A stretch of DNA of 64,000 nt from Sphingomonas sp. BK580 (GTDB lineage: Bacteria > Pseudomonadota > Alphaproteobacteria > Sphingomonadales > Sphingomonadaceae). A model generated the notes under the pieces. The model saw only the letters and a program-made list of their open reading frames with translations. It had not been told where the DNA came from and did no database searches. A program made the translations under genes and the position numbers. Shown here piece by piece: positions 17,075-25,480 of this stretch; the stretch's first letter is position 1; every line of letters starts with the position of its first letter. The stretch spans positions 1 through 64,000 of the forward strand of contig NZ_JACIAY010000013.1 in NCBI RefSeq assembly GCF_014194975.1. Reading direction: 5' to 3'.

Positions 17075-18022
17075 CTACGACGCCGGGCCGCTGCCGCCCT
17101 CCATATTCCGGATCGATCGAAGCGCGCTTCCCAGTTCGGCGCCGGCAAGGCCGAAGGCCTCCGTCGCCACGGCTCGGTAGCGGCGCTTGAACGGTAGATC
17201 GAGTCGTCGCAGTTCCTCGATCTCGAGCAGCGTGGCGTGGCGCTCCGCCAGGTCGTTCGAGGTGCGCAGCTTGAGTATGCACGCCTGGAGGCGCGCACGG
17301 CTCTCTTCCGGCAGGTCGGAGGGCAGTGATCGGGAGGTCAGGAAGTCCGAGAGGTTGCGACATGCGTCCGTCACCACGTAGTATTCGCCGTCGCGGACGA
17401 CCGCGCATCTCTCAAAGTCCTGATAGACGTCGTGGAAGTAGCGCGCTCCGTACCGAAGCGCCATGCGAGCCTTCTCTATGCCCTTGAGGTCGAGGAGGTC
17501 GGTGCGGACCGACAGGCGGTGGCGCACGTCCTCGGCCGCGACCTGCGCGCGGAGAAGCTCGTCCATCGAGGCTTCGAAGACGGCGCTTCGGATGCGGTAG
17601 GGTGGTGCTGCGCTGCCGTCCGAGTTGCGCCCGTCCAGCAGGAGCTGGCTCCGGAGCTTGCGCTTGACGACCTTGAGCGCTCGATAGGCGTCGCCGACTT
17701 CGTCGAAGAGCGCCTGCAGCCCCTCGGCCACGCCGTTGCGGTACCGCTCCTTCTCACGGCTCGCTTCGAGGCGGCGCGCGTCGGCGTCCCTCTGCCTTTG
17801 AAGAAGAGCCAGCATGATCCCGCCGATAACCGTCACCAGCAGGAACTGCATGACGACCTTCAACGCCTCGAGTTGCATGTTCTTGTCGCCGCTCAGCAGC
17901 ATCCCCGCGAGCACTGCCGTCGCGATGGCGAGCGCGGCCGAACCTATGACCAGCCATCCGCTTGGCGAAAAGCCTCTGACGCCCTGCTCGTGCGGCTGCG
18001 GTGATGCGCTGCTCCGGTCCAT
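17075..18022 (-). CDS. Two-TM protein with cytoplasmic coiled-coil, unknown function
   Basis: I do not recognise the family. The 315-residue product has two membrane helices near the N-terminus (WLVIGSAALAIATAVLAGML and VVMQFLLVTVIGGIMLALL). A charged coiled-coil begins RQRDADARRLEASREKERYR, and a helical C-terminal domain follows. The ATG at 18022 is chosen because GGGGGAG precedes it and translation upstream gives only Arg/Pro-rich sequence. It stands alone, 112 bp from the convergent export operon and 238 bp from the divergent SDR gene. Two-TM-plus-coil proteins can be sensors or membrane effectors, but nothing here decides. Confidence 0.75.
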   Translation of the reverse strand: MDRSSASPQPHEQGVRGFSPSGWLVIGSAALAIATAVLAGMLLSGDKNMQLEALKVVMQFLLVTVIGGIMLALLQRQRDADARRLEASREKERYRNGVAEGLQALFDEVGDAYRALKVVKRKLRSQLLLDGRNSDGSAAPPYRIRSAVFEASMDELLRAQVAAEDVRHRLSVRTDLLDLKGIEKARMALRYGARYFHDVYQDFERCAVVRDGEYYVVTDACRNLSDFLTSRSLPSDLPEESRARLQACILKLRTSNDLAERHATLLEIEELRRLDLPFKRRYRAVATEAFGLAGAELGSALRSIRNMEGGSGPAS

Positions 18023-18260
18023 CGTCTCCCCCAATCCGAGTCCACAATCGCGAGGCCGACGCGATAGTCGGATAGTGCCAGCGACAGGTTCCGCGCGCCA
18101 GAGGCGGCGAGGTTCTTCAGGTCGCGCGCGTCGGAGCCGCAATGACCGACGCCGATTATGACGTAGACCGTTTGTCCCCTCTGCCGGGAGCATTGCGATC
18201 TGGATCGCGGCCCCGTCCGCGATGGTTCCACGAGTGGATCTTCAACGATGGGAGTATGTG

Positions 18261-19019
18261 ATGGCGGACCCGAACATGGTCAGCGAGGTGGACGGCAAGG
18301 TTGCGGTCGTGACGGGTGCGGCGAGCGGGATCGGCCGAGCGATAGCCGAGCTGCTCGTGGAGCGCGGCGCGAAGGTCGTCGCGGTGGACTGGGACGAGAA
18401 GGTGTCCGAGCTCGCGTCCGAGTCGCTGGTGGCATTGAAGGGCGACGTCACGGTGGAGTCCACGGCGGACGAGGCCGTTCAGACCGCCATCGACCGGTTC
18501 GGGAAGCTCGACCTCCTCGTGAACAACGCGGGCTACATCAACTACCAGTCGGTCGTCGACACCTCTCTCGAGGAGTGGGAGAAGGTCATGGCGATCAACT
18601 CGACGGGGTACTTCCTGTTCTCCCGCGCGGCCGTCAAGGCGATGATCCCCAACAAGTCTGGCGCGATCGTCAACATCGCCTCCTACGCCTCGTTCTTCGC
18701 GTTCAAGGACATCGCGCCCTACGCGGCGTCGAAGGGAGCGGTCGCCCAGCTCACCCGCTCACTCGCGCTGGAAGCGATCGAGCACGGCATCCGCGTCAAC
18801 GCGGTCGGCTCCGGCGACGTCGTCACGAACCTCCTCAACACCTTCCGCGACGACGGTCGCGAGTTCCTCACCGAGCATGGAAAGGCGGCGCCGATCGGCA
18901 GATCCGCCGATCCGCGCGAGATCGCCGAGGTGGTCGCGTTCCTGGCTTCCGACCGCGCTAGCTTCGTTGTGGGCTCGATCTTCATGGTGGACGGCGGCTA
19001 CAGCGTTCAGATCGCCTGA
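18261..19019 (+). CDS. Short-chain dehydrogenase/reductase (classical SDR)
   Basis: This 252-residue enzyme has all classical SDR motifs: TGAASGIG (residues 18-25, dinucleotide binding), NNAG (88-91), catalytic S141, YAASK (Y154, K158) and the C-terminal FMVDGGYS. The acidic residue after the second strand (VDWDE) favours NAD over NADP. Substrate unknown. ATG 18261 is chosen over an ATG at 18222 because GGGAG lies 7-11 nt upstream and the family begins there. A strong terminator structure follows the stop directly. Confidence 0.92.
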   Translation: MADPNMVSEVDGKVAVVTGAASGIGRAIAELLVERGAKVVAVDWDEKVSELASESLVALKGDVTVESTADEAVQTAIDRFGKLDLLVNNAGYINYQSVVDTSLEEWEKVMAINSTGYFLFSRAAVKAMIPNKSGAIVNIASYASFFAFKDIAPYAASKGAVAQLTRSLALEAIEHGIRVNAVGSGDVVTNLLNTFRDDGREFLTEHGKAAPIGRSADPREIAEVVAFLASDRASFVVGSIFMVDGGYSVQIA

Positions 19020-19026
19020 GATCGCC

Positions 19027-19073
19027 GCGCCGGATCGCTTTGGCGATCCGGCGCCTTCCGGCGCCTTCTTTTT
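19027..19073 (+). terminator. Rho-independent terminator with two alternative hairpins
   Basis: A perfect 12-bp stem (GCGCCGGATCGC, loop TTTG) occupies 19027-19054. A second, overlapping hairpin at 50-65 of this hundred (GGCGCC, loop TTCC, GGCGCC) is followed at once by TTCTTTTT. The second hairpin plus T-run is a standard terminator for the SDR gene. The first stem shares bases 19050-19054 with it, so the two cannot form together. The T-run ends only 11 bp before the next start codon. Confidence 0.75.
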
Positions 19074-19084
19074 GGAACGACGTG

Positions 19085-19657
19085 ATGCGCCGAATAGCTG
19101 CGGAGCAGTGCTACCGCCTTATCGAGCCGGGTCCGATCGTGCTCGTCACGACCTGCATGGATGGCGAGATGAACGTGATGACCCTCGGCTTTCACATGAT
19201 GGTCAGCCACGATCCACCGTTGGTCGCTGTCGTGCTCGGGCCTTGGGATCACAGCTTCTCGGCCCTTCGCGCCACCGGCGAGTGCGTCATCTCCGTCCCT
19301 CCTGCGTCGATGGCGGAGAAGGTCGTCGACATCGGGAACTGCTCGGGTGCCGACGTCGACAAGTTTGAGCGGTTCGACCTGACCGCGCTCGAGGCGTCGC
19401 ATGTATCGGCGCCGCTCATCGCCGAGTGCGTCGCCAACGTGGAGTGCAGAGTGGCGGACGATCGCATGGTCGACGACCATTCCCTCTTCATCCTCTCCGC
19501 CGAAGCGGTGTGGATCGCGGACGACGCGGACAGTCAGAGGACGCTCCATCATCGCGGCGACGGCGTTTTTGCGGTGGACGGTGAGATCGTCGACCATCAT
19601 GCGCGAATGACCAAATGGCGGGATCTGCCTCTTGCCGGCCGGGGCCTGGGCGGCTGA
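19085..19657 (+). CDS. Flavin-reductase-like FMN-binding protein
   Basis: This 190-residue protein matches the flavin reductase-like split-barrel family: PGPIVLVTT near the start, then NVMTLGFHMMVSHDPPLVAVVLG and a conserved GECVISVP segment. Members bind FMN and either supply reduced flavin to a monooxygenase or act on small substrates. No partner monooxygenase is next to it. The ATG at 19085 gives the usual length and has GGAACGA upstream; an in-frame ATG at 19040 would lie inside the terminator of the previous gene. Confidence 0.85.
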   Translation: MRRIAAEQCYRLIEPGPIVLVTTCMDGEMNVMTLGFHMMVSHDPPLVAVVLGPWDHSFSALRATGECVISVPPASMAEKVVDIGNCSGADVDKFERFDLTALEASHVSAPLIAECVANVECRVADDRMVDDHSLFILSAEAVWIADDADSQRTLHHRGDGVFAVDGEIVDHHARMTKWRDLPLAGRGLGG

Positions 19658-19793
19658 TCGGTCGTGGTCTACCTGCCGGGCAGGCGCCGCGCCGACGGTT
19701 CGGGAAGAAGTGGGAGGGCTGCCGTCGCTCGCAGACGCGGCCCGCTGTTTGCGCGCGACGGCAGAGGAAAGGTTGAAGGAGCATGCTGATCCG

Positions 19794-20825
19794 ATGATGC
19801 GACGTCTGTTCACCCGTCCCATCCTTCTTGGAGCGGCGCTGGCTTCGCTTACGGCAGCCACGCCAACGCCTTCGCCTCGCAATCCGATCGTGGAGGGATG
19901 GTATGCCGACCCGGAGATCAGACGCTTTGGGGGTCGCTACTGGATCTATCCGACCACCTCCGAAGCTCCGGCGGATGCGCCTGCGCCCAAGCTCTCGTCT
20001 CTTCAGAGGAGGCTGCGTTCTAAGTCGGACATCCGGCCGGCCTACCTCACGCAGACGTACCTGGACGCGTTCTCGTCGCCCGATCTGGTGCATTGGACGA
20101 AGCACCCGCGCGTCCTCGATACGGGCGGCGTCGCTTGGGCGGCCTACGCCATCTGGGCGCCGTCTGCGATCCAGGTGGGAAGGCGCTTCTACCTCTTCTT
20201 CGGCGCGAACGACGTGCACCAGGGCGAACTGGGCGGGATCGGCGTCGCCGTCGCCGATCGCCCGCAAGGCCCCTTCCGCGACCTGATCGGCAAGCCGCTG
20301 ATCGGCGGCATCCACAATGGTGCGCAGCCGATCGACCAGTTCGCCTTCCGCGACGAGGACGGCCAGCTGTATCTATACTACGGGGGCTGGGGGCATCTGA
20401 ACGTCGTCCGGCTCGCCCCCGATCTGAAGAGCGTGGAGCGCTTTCCTGATGGCACGACGTACCGGGAGATCACGCCTCCGGGTTATGTCGAAGGTTCCTT
20501 CGTCCTCCGGCGCGGAGGCGTCTACTACCTTATGTGGTCGGAAGGCGGCTGGACGGGGCCGGACTACAGGGTCGCCTATGCGACCGGGCCCACTGCGCTC
20601 GGGCCATTCACGAAGAAGGGGGTGATACTCTCGCAGGACGAAAGAGTCGCAAGGGGGGCGGGTCACCATTCCGTGATCAAGGAACCGAACTCGGACCGTT
20701 GGTGGATTGCCTACCATCGCCGTCCCTTGAGCGAGAACAAAGGGGATCACCGTGTGCTCGCGATCGACCGGCTCGAGTTCAACGCCGACGGGACCATCAG
20801 ACCGGTGTCGATGACCGGGCGCTGA
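19794..20825 (+). CDS. Secreted glycoside hydrolase family 43 enzyme
   Basis: This 343-residue enzyme has a signal peptide (RRLFTRPILLGAALASLTAATP) and the five-bladed propeller hallmarks of GH43: YADPEIRRFGGRYWIYPT (catalytic base Asp), IWAPSAIQVGRRFYLFF, IDQFAFRDEDGQLYLYYGG (pKa-tuning Asp region) and GYVEGSFVLRRGGVYYLMWS (general-acid Glu). It probably cleaves arabinose- or xylose-containing glycans. Two ATGs in tandem (19794, 19797) follow GAAGGAG by 12-15 nt. It stands alone, without other sugar genes. Confidence 0.9.
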   Translation: MMRRLFTRPILLGAALASLTAATPTPSPRNPIVEGWYADPEIRRFGGRYWIYPTTSEAPADAPAPKLSSLQRRLRSKSDIRPAYLTQTYLDAFSSPDLVHWTKHPRVLDTGGVAWAAYAIWAPSAIQVGRRFYLFFGANDVHQGELGGIGVAVADRPQGPFRDLIGKPLIGGIHNGAQPIDQFAFRDEDGQLYLYYGGWGHLNVVRLAPDLKSVERFPDGTTYREITPPGYVEGSFVLRRGGVYYLMWSEGGWTGPDYRVAYATGPTALGPFTKKGVILSQDERVARGAGHHSVIKEPNSDRWWIAYHRRPLSENKGDHRVLAIDRLEFNADGTIRPVSMTGR

Positions 20826-21037
20826 AACGAAGCGAACGAAGGTGTGCCTTGCGGGCGCTCTGACTCGGCAGGCGCAACGGCTTCCCTTTAAAGAAGCTTG
20901 ATGGCGTAGACGAGCCCGCGACCACGCTCAACCTGCCGGCGCTGAGCGCAGCCTTCCACAAGCGGTTCGCGTCGCTCGCGGCACGACGACGTTGCGGCAG
21001 GACGGACATGGAACGTCCCGCTGTTATGCCGGCTTCG

Positions 21038-23206
21038 TCACAAAAGGTCCTCGATCCGCACGGGCATGTGGCGAATGCGCTTGCCGGTGGCATGATAGAT
21101 GGCGTTGACGATCGCCGCCGAGCAGCCGGCCATGACGACCTCGCCGAGGCCCTTCAGCCCCATAGAGTTGGCGAGGGGATCAGGCTGGTTGATCAGGCCT
21201 ACCTCGATCTCCCCGATGTCTGCGTTGACCGCAACGACATAGTCGGCGAGGTCGCAGTTGAGGTAACCACCGTAGCGGCGGTCGATCTCAGTCGCCTCAC
21301 GCAGGGTCGCGCTGAATCCCCAGACGACGCCACCATAGACCTGGCTCATTGCCGTTCGTGGACTGATCACGCGCCCGCAGTCGGCGATGCTCACGGCGCG
21401 TGGCATCCGCACGCGGCGCATACGTGGTTCGATTTGCACTTCGACGAAGTGGGCGATGTAGCTCATCGTCGTGAAGCCGGCGTACTCCGGTCCGGCGACG
21501 GCGTAGGCGCCTTGGCGCAAACGCTGAAGAACTCCGGCATCCTGACCTGGGCCCCATGAGCTGACCTGTACCTCGACGTAAGGCCGTTTCACCGCCGCGA
21601 GTTGTCGATGGACGTTGCCGACCGGGATCCGGTCCGACAGCAGTTCGCCAAGTGCCGCCCGCATTTGATCAACCGCCTTGGCGGCGGCGGGCACTACGCC
21701 GGCGCTGCCCCACGACCCCGCCGTGATGTGCTGGGGCGCCGCGCTGGTGTCGCCGACCACGATCTCCAAGCCATCCGGATCGATCCGTAGACCCTCAAGC
21801 AGAACGTTGGCGATCGAGGTCTTGATGCCCTGACCCATCTCGTGCCCGGAAGCAGAGAAGCGCGAGCGGCCATCGGCGCCGATGCGCAAAGTTGCGAGCG
21901 ACGGCACCATCATCGACGGGTAGGCGCCGACGGCCATACCCCAGCCGACCAGCGTACCATCGTCCAACCGCATCGATCCGGGTTCCGGCTTCCGCTGAGA
22001 CCAGCCGAACCGGCGCGCGCCTTCCCTGATGCATTCGCTGAGAAAGCGCGAGGAATATGGCTTTCCGGTGAGCGGATCTACCCGCCCATCGTTCGCAAGC
22101 CGGAATTCGACCGGGTCGCGGCCGAGCTGCACAGCCAGCTCGTCGACCGCGCTTTCGAATGCGAAGCAGGAAGGCTGCGGGTGCGGGCAGCGCATGTAGC
22201 CGGGGTCCTGGCGGTCAATCCTGATGTCCGCGGAGGTGCCGAGATAGTCGCGAATGTCGTAGAGCCGACTTGTGGCCTCGTGATAGTCGGCCGGCGGAAA
22301 GTGACCATTCAGGGACTGCTCGTGCTCGGCGTGGTAGACAGCCGCAGTCAGCTTCCCAGACGCATCGGCGCCAAGTCGCACTCTATGGTGGCTTTCGGGC
22401 CGGAAGCTGGCGCCGTGGAAGATCTGGCCCCGCGGAATGACTAGCTTGACCGGCCGACCGGTCAGCATGGCCGCCCGAGCGACGATCGCGCTGTGGCCGT
22501 AAGGCGTTCCTTTCTGACCGAACCCGCCACCGACGGAGGGGCTTTTCACGTCGATCTGTCGGGGATCCATCCTGATCGACCTTGCCACTGCGTCGCGCAC
22601 TCCAGCGCTGTGCTGGGTGCACTCGTAGATGGTCAGCCGGCCGCCTTCGAACACCGCGCTAGTGGCGAGCAACTCGATGGGATTGTGGTGCTGCGTTGGC
22701 GATACGTAGGTCTGGTCAATCTTGTTCGACGCCTGCGCCAGCGCCGCACCGGCATCGCCAGCCTTCTTATCTTCCGCGGGCTCGCGCCTCGCGCCGTCGC
22801 TGTCGATTCTAGAGGCGAACGGCTGCGCGGCATAGCGTCCCACTACCGCATCTGCGCCTTCGATCGCGGCCTCGAGCGTCTCCGCGAGCACAAGCGCAAT
22901 CGACTGCCCCCGAAAGCCGATCTCCTTGCGAAAGGTCGGTGGGGCCGGCGGAGGACCTTCGCTCGCCTCGGTAAGCGGCTTTGGTGGTGCTGGGAGATCC
23001 TGTTCCGTCACGATGCGTACGACGCCTGGCACAGCCAAGGCGGCGGCGGTGTCGAGGCCGAGCAGCGTGCCCTTGGCGATCCGTGCCGGGACCAGCATGG
23101 CGTAGAGCGGGCGATCGAACCAATGGTCGGCCGCATAGAGCGTTGCGCCGCGCACCTTGTCGCGGGCGTCGATCCGGGCGATTTCCGGAAGTGCTCCGAT
23201 CGGCAT
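21038..23206 (-). CDS. paoC: Aldehyde oxidoreductase molybdopterin-binding subunit (PaoC/YagR-like)
   Basis: This 722-residue protein is the large catalytic subunit of a xanthine-dehydrogenase-family enzyme. Cofactor-binding motifs include SVGGGFGQKG near residue 235, the GSWGSAG region, and GLKGLGEV near the C-terminus. The Glu of the last (about residue 689) is the active-site base in the family. The single-piece subunit with separate FAD and 2Fe-2S proteins follows the PaoABC plan. It overlaps the FAD subunit stop by one base (TGATG). The PaoD/XdhC chaperone normally needed for cofactor insertion is not in the window. Confidence 0.9.
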   Translation of the reverse strand: MPIGALPEIARIDARDKVRGATLYAADHWFDRPLYAMLVPARIAKGTLLGLDTAAALAVPGVVRIVTEQDLPAPPKPLTEASEGPPPAPPTFRKEIGFRGQSIALVLAETLEAAIEGADAVVGRYAAQPFASRIDSDGARREPAEDKKAGDAGAALAQASNKIDQTYVSPTQHHNPIELLATSAVFEGGRLTIYECTQHSAGVRDAVARSIRMDPRQIDVKSPSVGGGFGQKGTPYGHSAIVARAAMLTGRPVKLVIPRGQIFHGASFRPESHHRVRLGADASGKLTAAVYHAEHEQSLNGHFPPADYHEATSRLYDIRDYLGTSADIRIDRQDPGYMRCPHPQPSCFAFESAVDELAVQLGRDPVEFRLANDGRVDPLTGKPYSSRFLSECIREGARRFGWSQRKPEPGSMRLDDGTLVGWGMAVGAYPSMMVPSLATLRIGADGRSRFSASGHEMGQGIKTSIANVLLEGLRIDPDGLEIVVGDTSAAPQHITAGSWGSAGVVPAAAKAVDQMRAALGELLSDRIPVGNVHRQLAAVKRPYVEVQVSSWGPGQDAGVLQRLRQGAYAVAGPEYAGFTTMSYIAHFVEVQIEPRMRRVRMPRAVSIADCGRVISPRTAMSQVYGGVVWGFSATLREATEIDRRYGGYLNCDLADYVVAVNADIGEIEVGLINQPDPLANSMGLKGLGEVVMAGCSAAIVNAIYHATGKRIRHMPVRIEDLL

Positions 23207-24225
23207 CAGACTGTCCTCTGCGCCGCAATGACAAGCGCGTCTGCCACAGTGCGCGCGGCGAGCTCGACCTTGAACCCATTCTGTCGCCCTGCTCGAGCTC
23301 CCGCGATGGCTGCATGCCCGGCGGCCAGAGCTACCTCCTGCGTCAGCCGCTTGTTGGCGAGAGCAGCCTCGGCGGCTGGCGCGCGCCAGGGGATCGTGGC
23401 GACGCCACCGAGCGCGATGCGGGCTCGCGTTATCGTGTCGCCGGTCATCTCGAGGGCGACGGCCGCAGACGCCAGCGCAAAGGCGTAGGACTCGCGATCT
23501 CGGATCTTGTGATAGGTCGACCGGCGGCCGGCGGCCGTCTTCGGTACCGTGATCGCCGTGACGATCTCGCCGCGCGACAGCGTGAACTCGATGTCGGGGG
23601 TGTCCCCTGGCAGCCGGTACAGTTGGGCGATCGGAATCGTCCGTGGACCCGCTGGCCCGAGCAACTCGACCGACGCGTCCATGGCACGCAGCGCGACGGG
23701 CCAGTCTCCGGGCGACACTGCGGTGCAGGCGTCGCTTGTCCCCAGCACAGCCTGCGCACGATCGACGCCGCCGATTGCGGCACAGCCGCTGCCGGGCGAG
23801 CGCTTGTTGCAGGGGTAGAGCCCGCCGCCAATCGTGGCCGCACCCGATCCGTTGCGAAAGTAGAGGCAGCGCGTGCGCTGTAGCAGGTTGGCTCCGACGG
23901 TTGCCATGTTGCGCAACTGCTGCGAGGCGGCTTTCGAGAGGGCCTCGGCGAGCACCGGATAGTCTCGGAGCACCACCCGATCTGCCGCAACGTCCGCCAT
24001 GCGAGCATTGGCGCCGAAGCGAAGTGTGTCGCCTGCGGTCTCGATGCGATCCAGGCCGCCGATGCAGGTCACGTCGATCAGGTGCTCCGGCCTTTCGATG
24101 CCGAGCTTCATCAGGTCGTAGAGCGTCGTGCCGCCAGCGATGTATCGCGCTCCGAGACCTGCTTCTCGAAAGGCAGTCAGGGCCTCATCGATGGTCCGCG
24201 AACCGGTGTAGCTGAAGCGTTGCAT
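23206..24225 (-). CDS. paoB: Aldehyde oxidoreductase FAD-binding subunit (PaoB/YagS-like)
   Basis: This 339-residue protein has the VAO-type FAD fold (RYIAGGTTLYDLMK; AVTLGANLLQRTR-like segment NMATVGANLLQRTRC). An extra cysteine set (CLYFRNG, PCNKRSPGSGC, DACTA) matches the additional 4Fe-4S site described for E. coli PaoB. It passes electrons between the 2Fe-2S subunit and FAD. The ATG at 24225 overlaps the preceding stop by one base; a 24-residue longer reading would run back through the 2Fe-2S gene. Confidence 0.9.
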   Translation of the reverse strand: MQRFSYTGSRTIDEALTAFREAGLGARYIAGGTTLYDLMKLGIERPEHLIDVTCIGGLDRIETAGDTLRFGANARMADVAADRVVLRDYPVLAEALSKAASQQLRNMATVGANLLQRTRCLYFRNGSGAATIGGGLYPCNKRSPGSGCAAIGGVDRAQAVLGTSDACTAVSPGDWPVALRAMDASVELLGPAGPRTIPIAQLYRLPGDTPDIEFTLSRGEIVTAITVPKTAAGRRSTYHKIRDRESYAFALASAAVALEMTGDTITRARIALGGVATIPWRAPAAEAALANKRLTQEVALAAGHAAIAGARAGRQNGFKVELAARTVADALVIAAQRTV

Positions 24226-24869
24226 CAGGACCGTCCCATCTTCGCCGCCGCATCTTCGATCGCAGCCACGATGCCCTTGTAGGCGCCGCACCGACATATG
24301 TTGCCGCTCATGTATTCGCGGATGCGCTCTTTCGAGGTCGCGTTACCCTCGCGCACGCAGGCGATCGCCGACATGATTTGACCCGGCGTGCAATAGCCGC
24401 ACTGGAGAGCGTCATGCTCGACGAAGGCCTGCTGCATCGGATGCAGGCGATCCCCGTCCGAAACGCCCTCGATCGTGAGCACCTTGCGGTCATGAACCTT
24501 CGCAGCGAGTGTCAGACACGAGGCGACCCTGCGGCCGTCGACATGAACCGCGCAGGCTCCGCACTGGCCATGGTCGCAGCCCTTCTTCGCTCCGGTGAGG
24601 GCGAGTCGCTCGCGCAGCAGATCGAGGAGCGAGGTCCGCGTGTCGATCTCGGCTTCGACATCAACGCCGTTGACATTGGTTGAGAGAGCGAAGCTTTGGC
24701 CGAACACGGCGCGAGCGGCCGCAGGCGTTTGGGCGCTGCTTGGCGTTGGCAGCGCCGCAGCCGCCAAAATCGCGCTGCCGGCAGTCAACGCGACGCGGCG
24801 GGAAACCTCTATGTTTGAAGAGGCAGCTTTCCCTGAAGCGTCGAGCTGGTCGGGGGCATCAGAGTGCAT
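24225..24869 (-). CDS. paoA: Aldehyde oxidoreductase 2Fe-2S subunit with Tat signal (PaoA/YagT-like)
   Basis: This 214-residue subunit starts with a twin-arginine signal (VSRRVALTAGSAILAAAALP), so the whole heterotrimer should be carried to the periplasm, as PaoABC is. Eight cluster cysteines are visible: CDHGQCGAC plus a later C (first 2Fe-2S) and CGYCTPG with CRC (second 2Fe-2S). ATG 24869 is chosen because AAAGGA precedes it and the Tat signal then lies near the N-terminus. It is the first gene of the three-gene operon. Confidence 0.9.
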   Translation of the reverse strand: MHSDAPDQLDASGKAASSNIEVSRRVALTAGSAILAAAALPTPSSAQTPAAARAVFGQSFALSTNVNGVDVEAEIDTRTSLLDLLRERLALTGAKKGCDHGQCGACAVHVDGRRVASCLTLAAKVHDRKVLTIEGVSDGDRLHPMQQAFVEHDALQCGYCTPGQIMSAIACVREGNATSKERIREYMSGNICRCGAYKGIVAAIEDAAAKMGRS

Positions 24870-25430
24870 TTCGCATCCTTTCGGATGCCGATCCATGATC
24901 GAGCTATGGCTCGCGGTCGGCATGTTCCTGGCAGCATATCGGAGTGGAGCCGTGGGCGCACGACATCGAAAGTCCGGGTTCGCTAACCGGCAGTCCAACG
25001 GGAAACTTATGGATGGCAAGGGTTGCGCGCGCAGGAAGGGGCCGCGCAAACCCTTCGCGACCAGCGCGACGCTATCATCGCTGCCATGGGAGGAACGGTA
25101 CGCTTAGGGGCGTAGGAGGGCTAAGGCCCGCTAGTGCTGCCCCGCGGCTCGTGCGAAACGGCCGCTATGGGCACGACAAGGAACCCGGACTTCGCTTTCG
25201 GCTGGTGGAGCTTCGGGAAAGCACGTCAATGCGTTGCCGGCGTTCCGCGGCTGCATCTGGCAAGGCGGACGCCTTACGAAATCGGATGCGTGTAGGTCGG
25301 CCGTAATGGCTCAGTTTGAACGTTTTCAACAAACAGGCGACGGTCAAGAAAAAACGTCAGCTATACGCCAGCAATACGGTATTTCCCTGAATCGATATAG
25401 AATTGCTACGATCGGTGCGCCTAATCGGCG
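24870..25430. other. Divergent intergenic region before the kdp operon
   Basis: About 560 bp between the leftward aldehyde oxidoreductase operon and the rightward porin-kdp operon. No gene is convincing. The A/T-rich part (about 25300-25415) should contain the kdp-side promoter. It holds an inverted repeat TTGAA-CGTT-TTCAA at 25316-25329 that could be a regulator site, and a TATAGA at about 25396 that could be a -10 element. Neither is more than suggestive. Confidence 0.4.
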
Positions 25431-25431
25431 A

Positions 25432-25472
25432 CCCTTGAAGGCACCGTCACGTGATGGTGCCCCTTCAAGGGG
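25432..25472 (+). promoter_or_regulatory. 5'UTR hairpin masking the porin Shine-Dalgarno
   Basis: The left arm CCCTTGAAGGCACC (25432-25445) pairs with GGTGCC-cc-TTCAAGGG (25456-25471). That gives 14 pairs with a two-base bulge, and in RNA a G-U and two more pairs can extend it to a four-base loop. The ribosome site AAGGGG (25467-25472), 8 nt before the porin ATG, lies almost wholly inside the right arm. This structure could control translation, or act as a palindromic operator in DNA. There is no T-run, so it is not a standard terminator. Confidence 0.6.
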
Positions 25473-25480
25473 TAACAAGA

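Noticed and set aside
15706..17298. A 530-residue minus-strand frame over the second ABC-2 permease
   Set aside because: Arg/Gly/His-rich shadow without motif; the plus-strand permease starts at an ATGA overlap and has clear helices.
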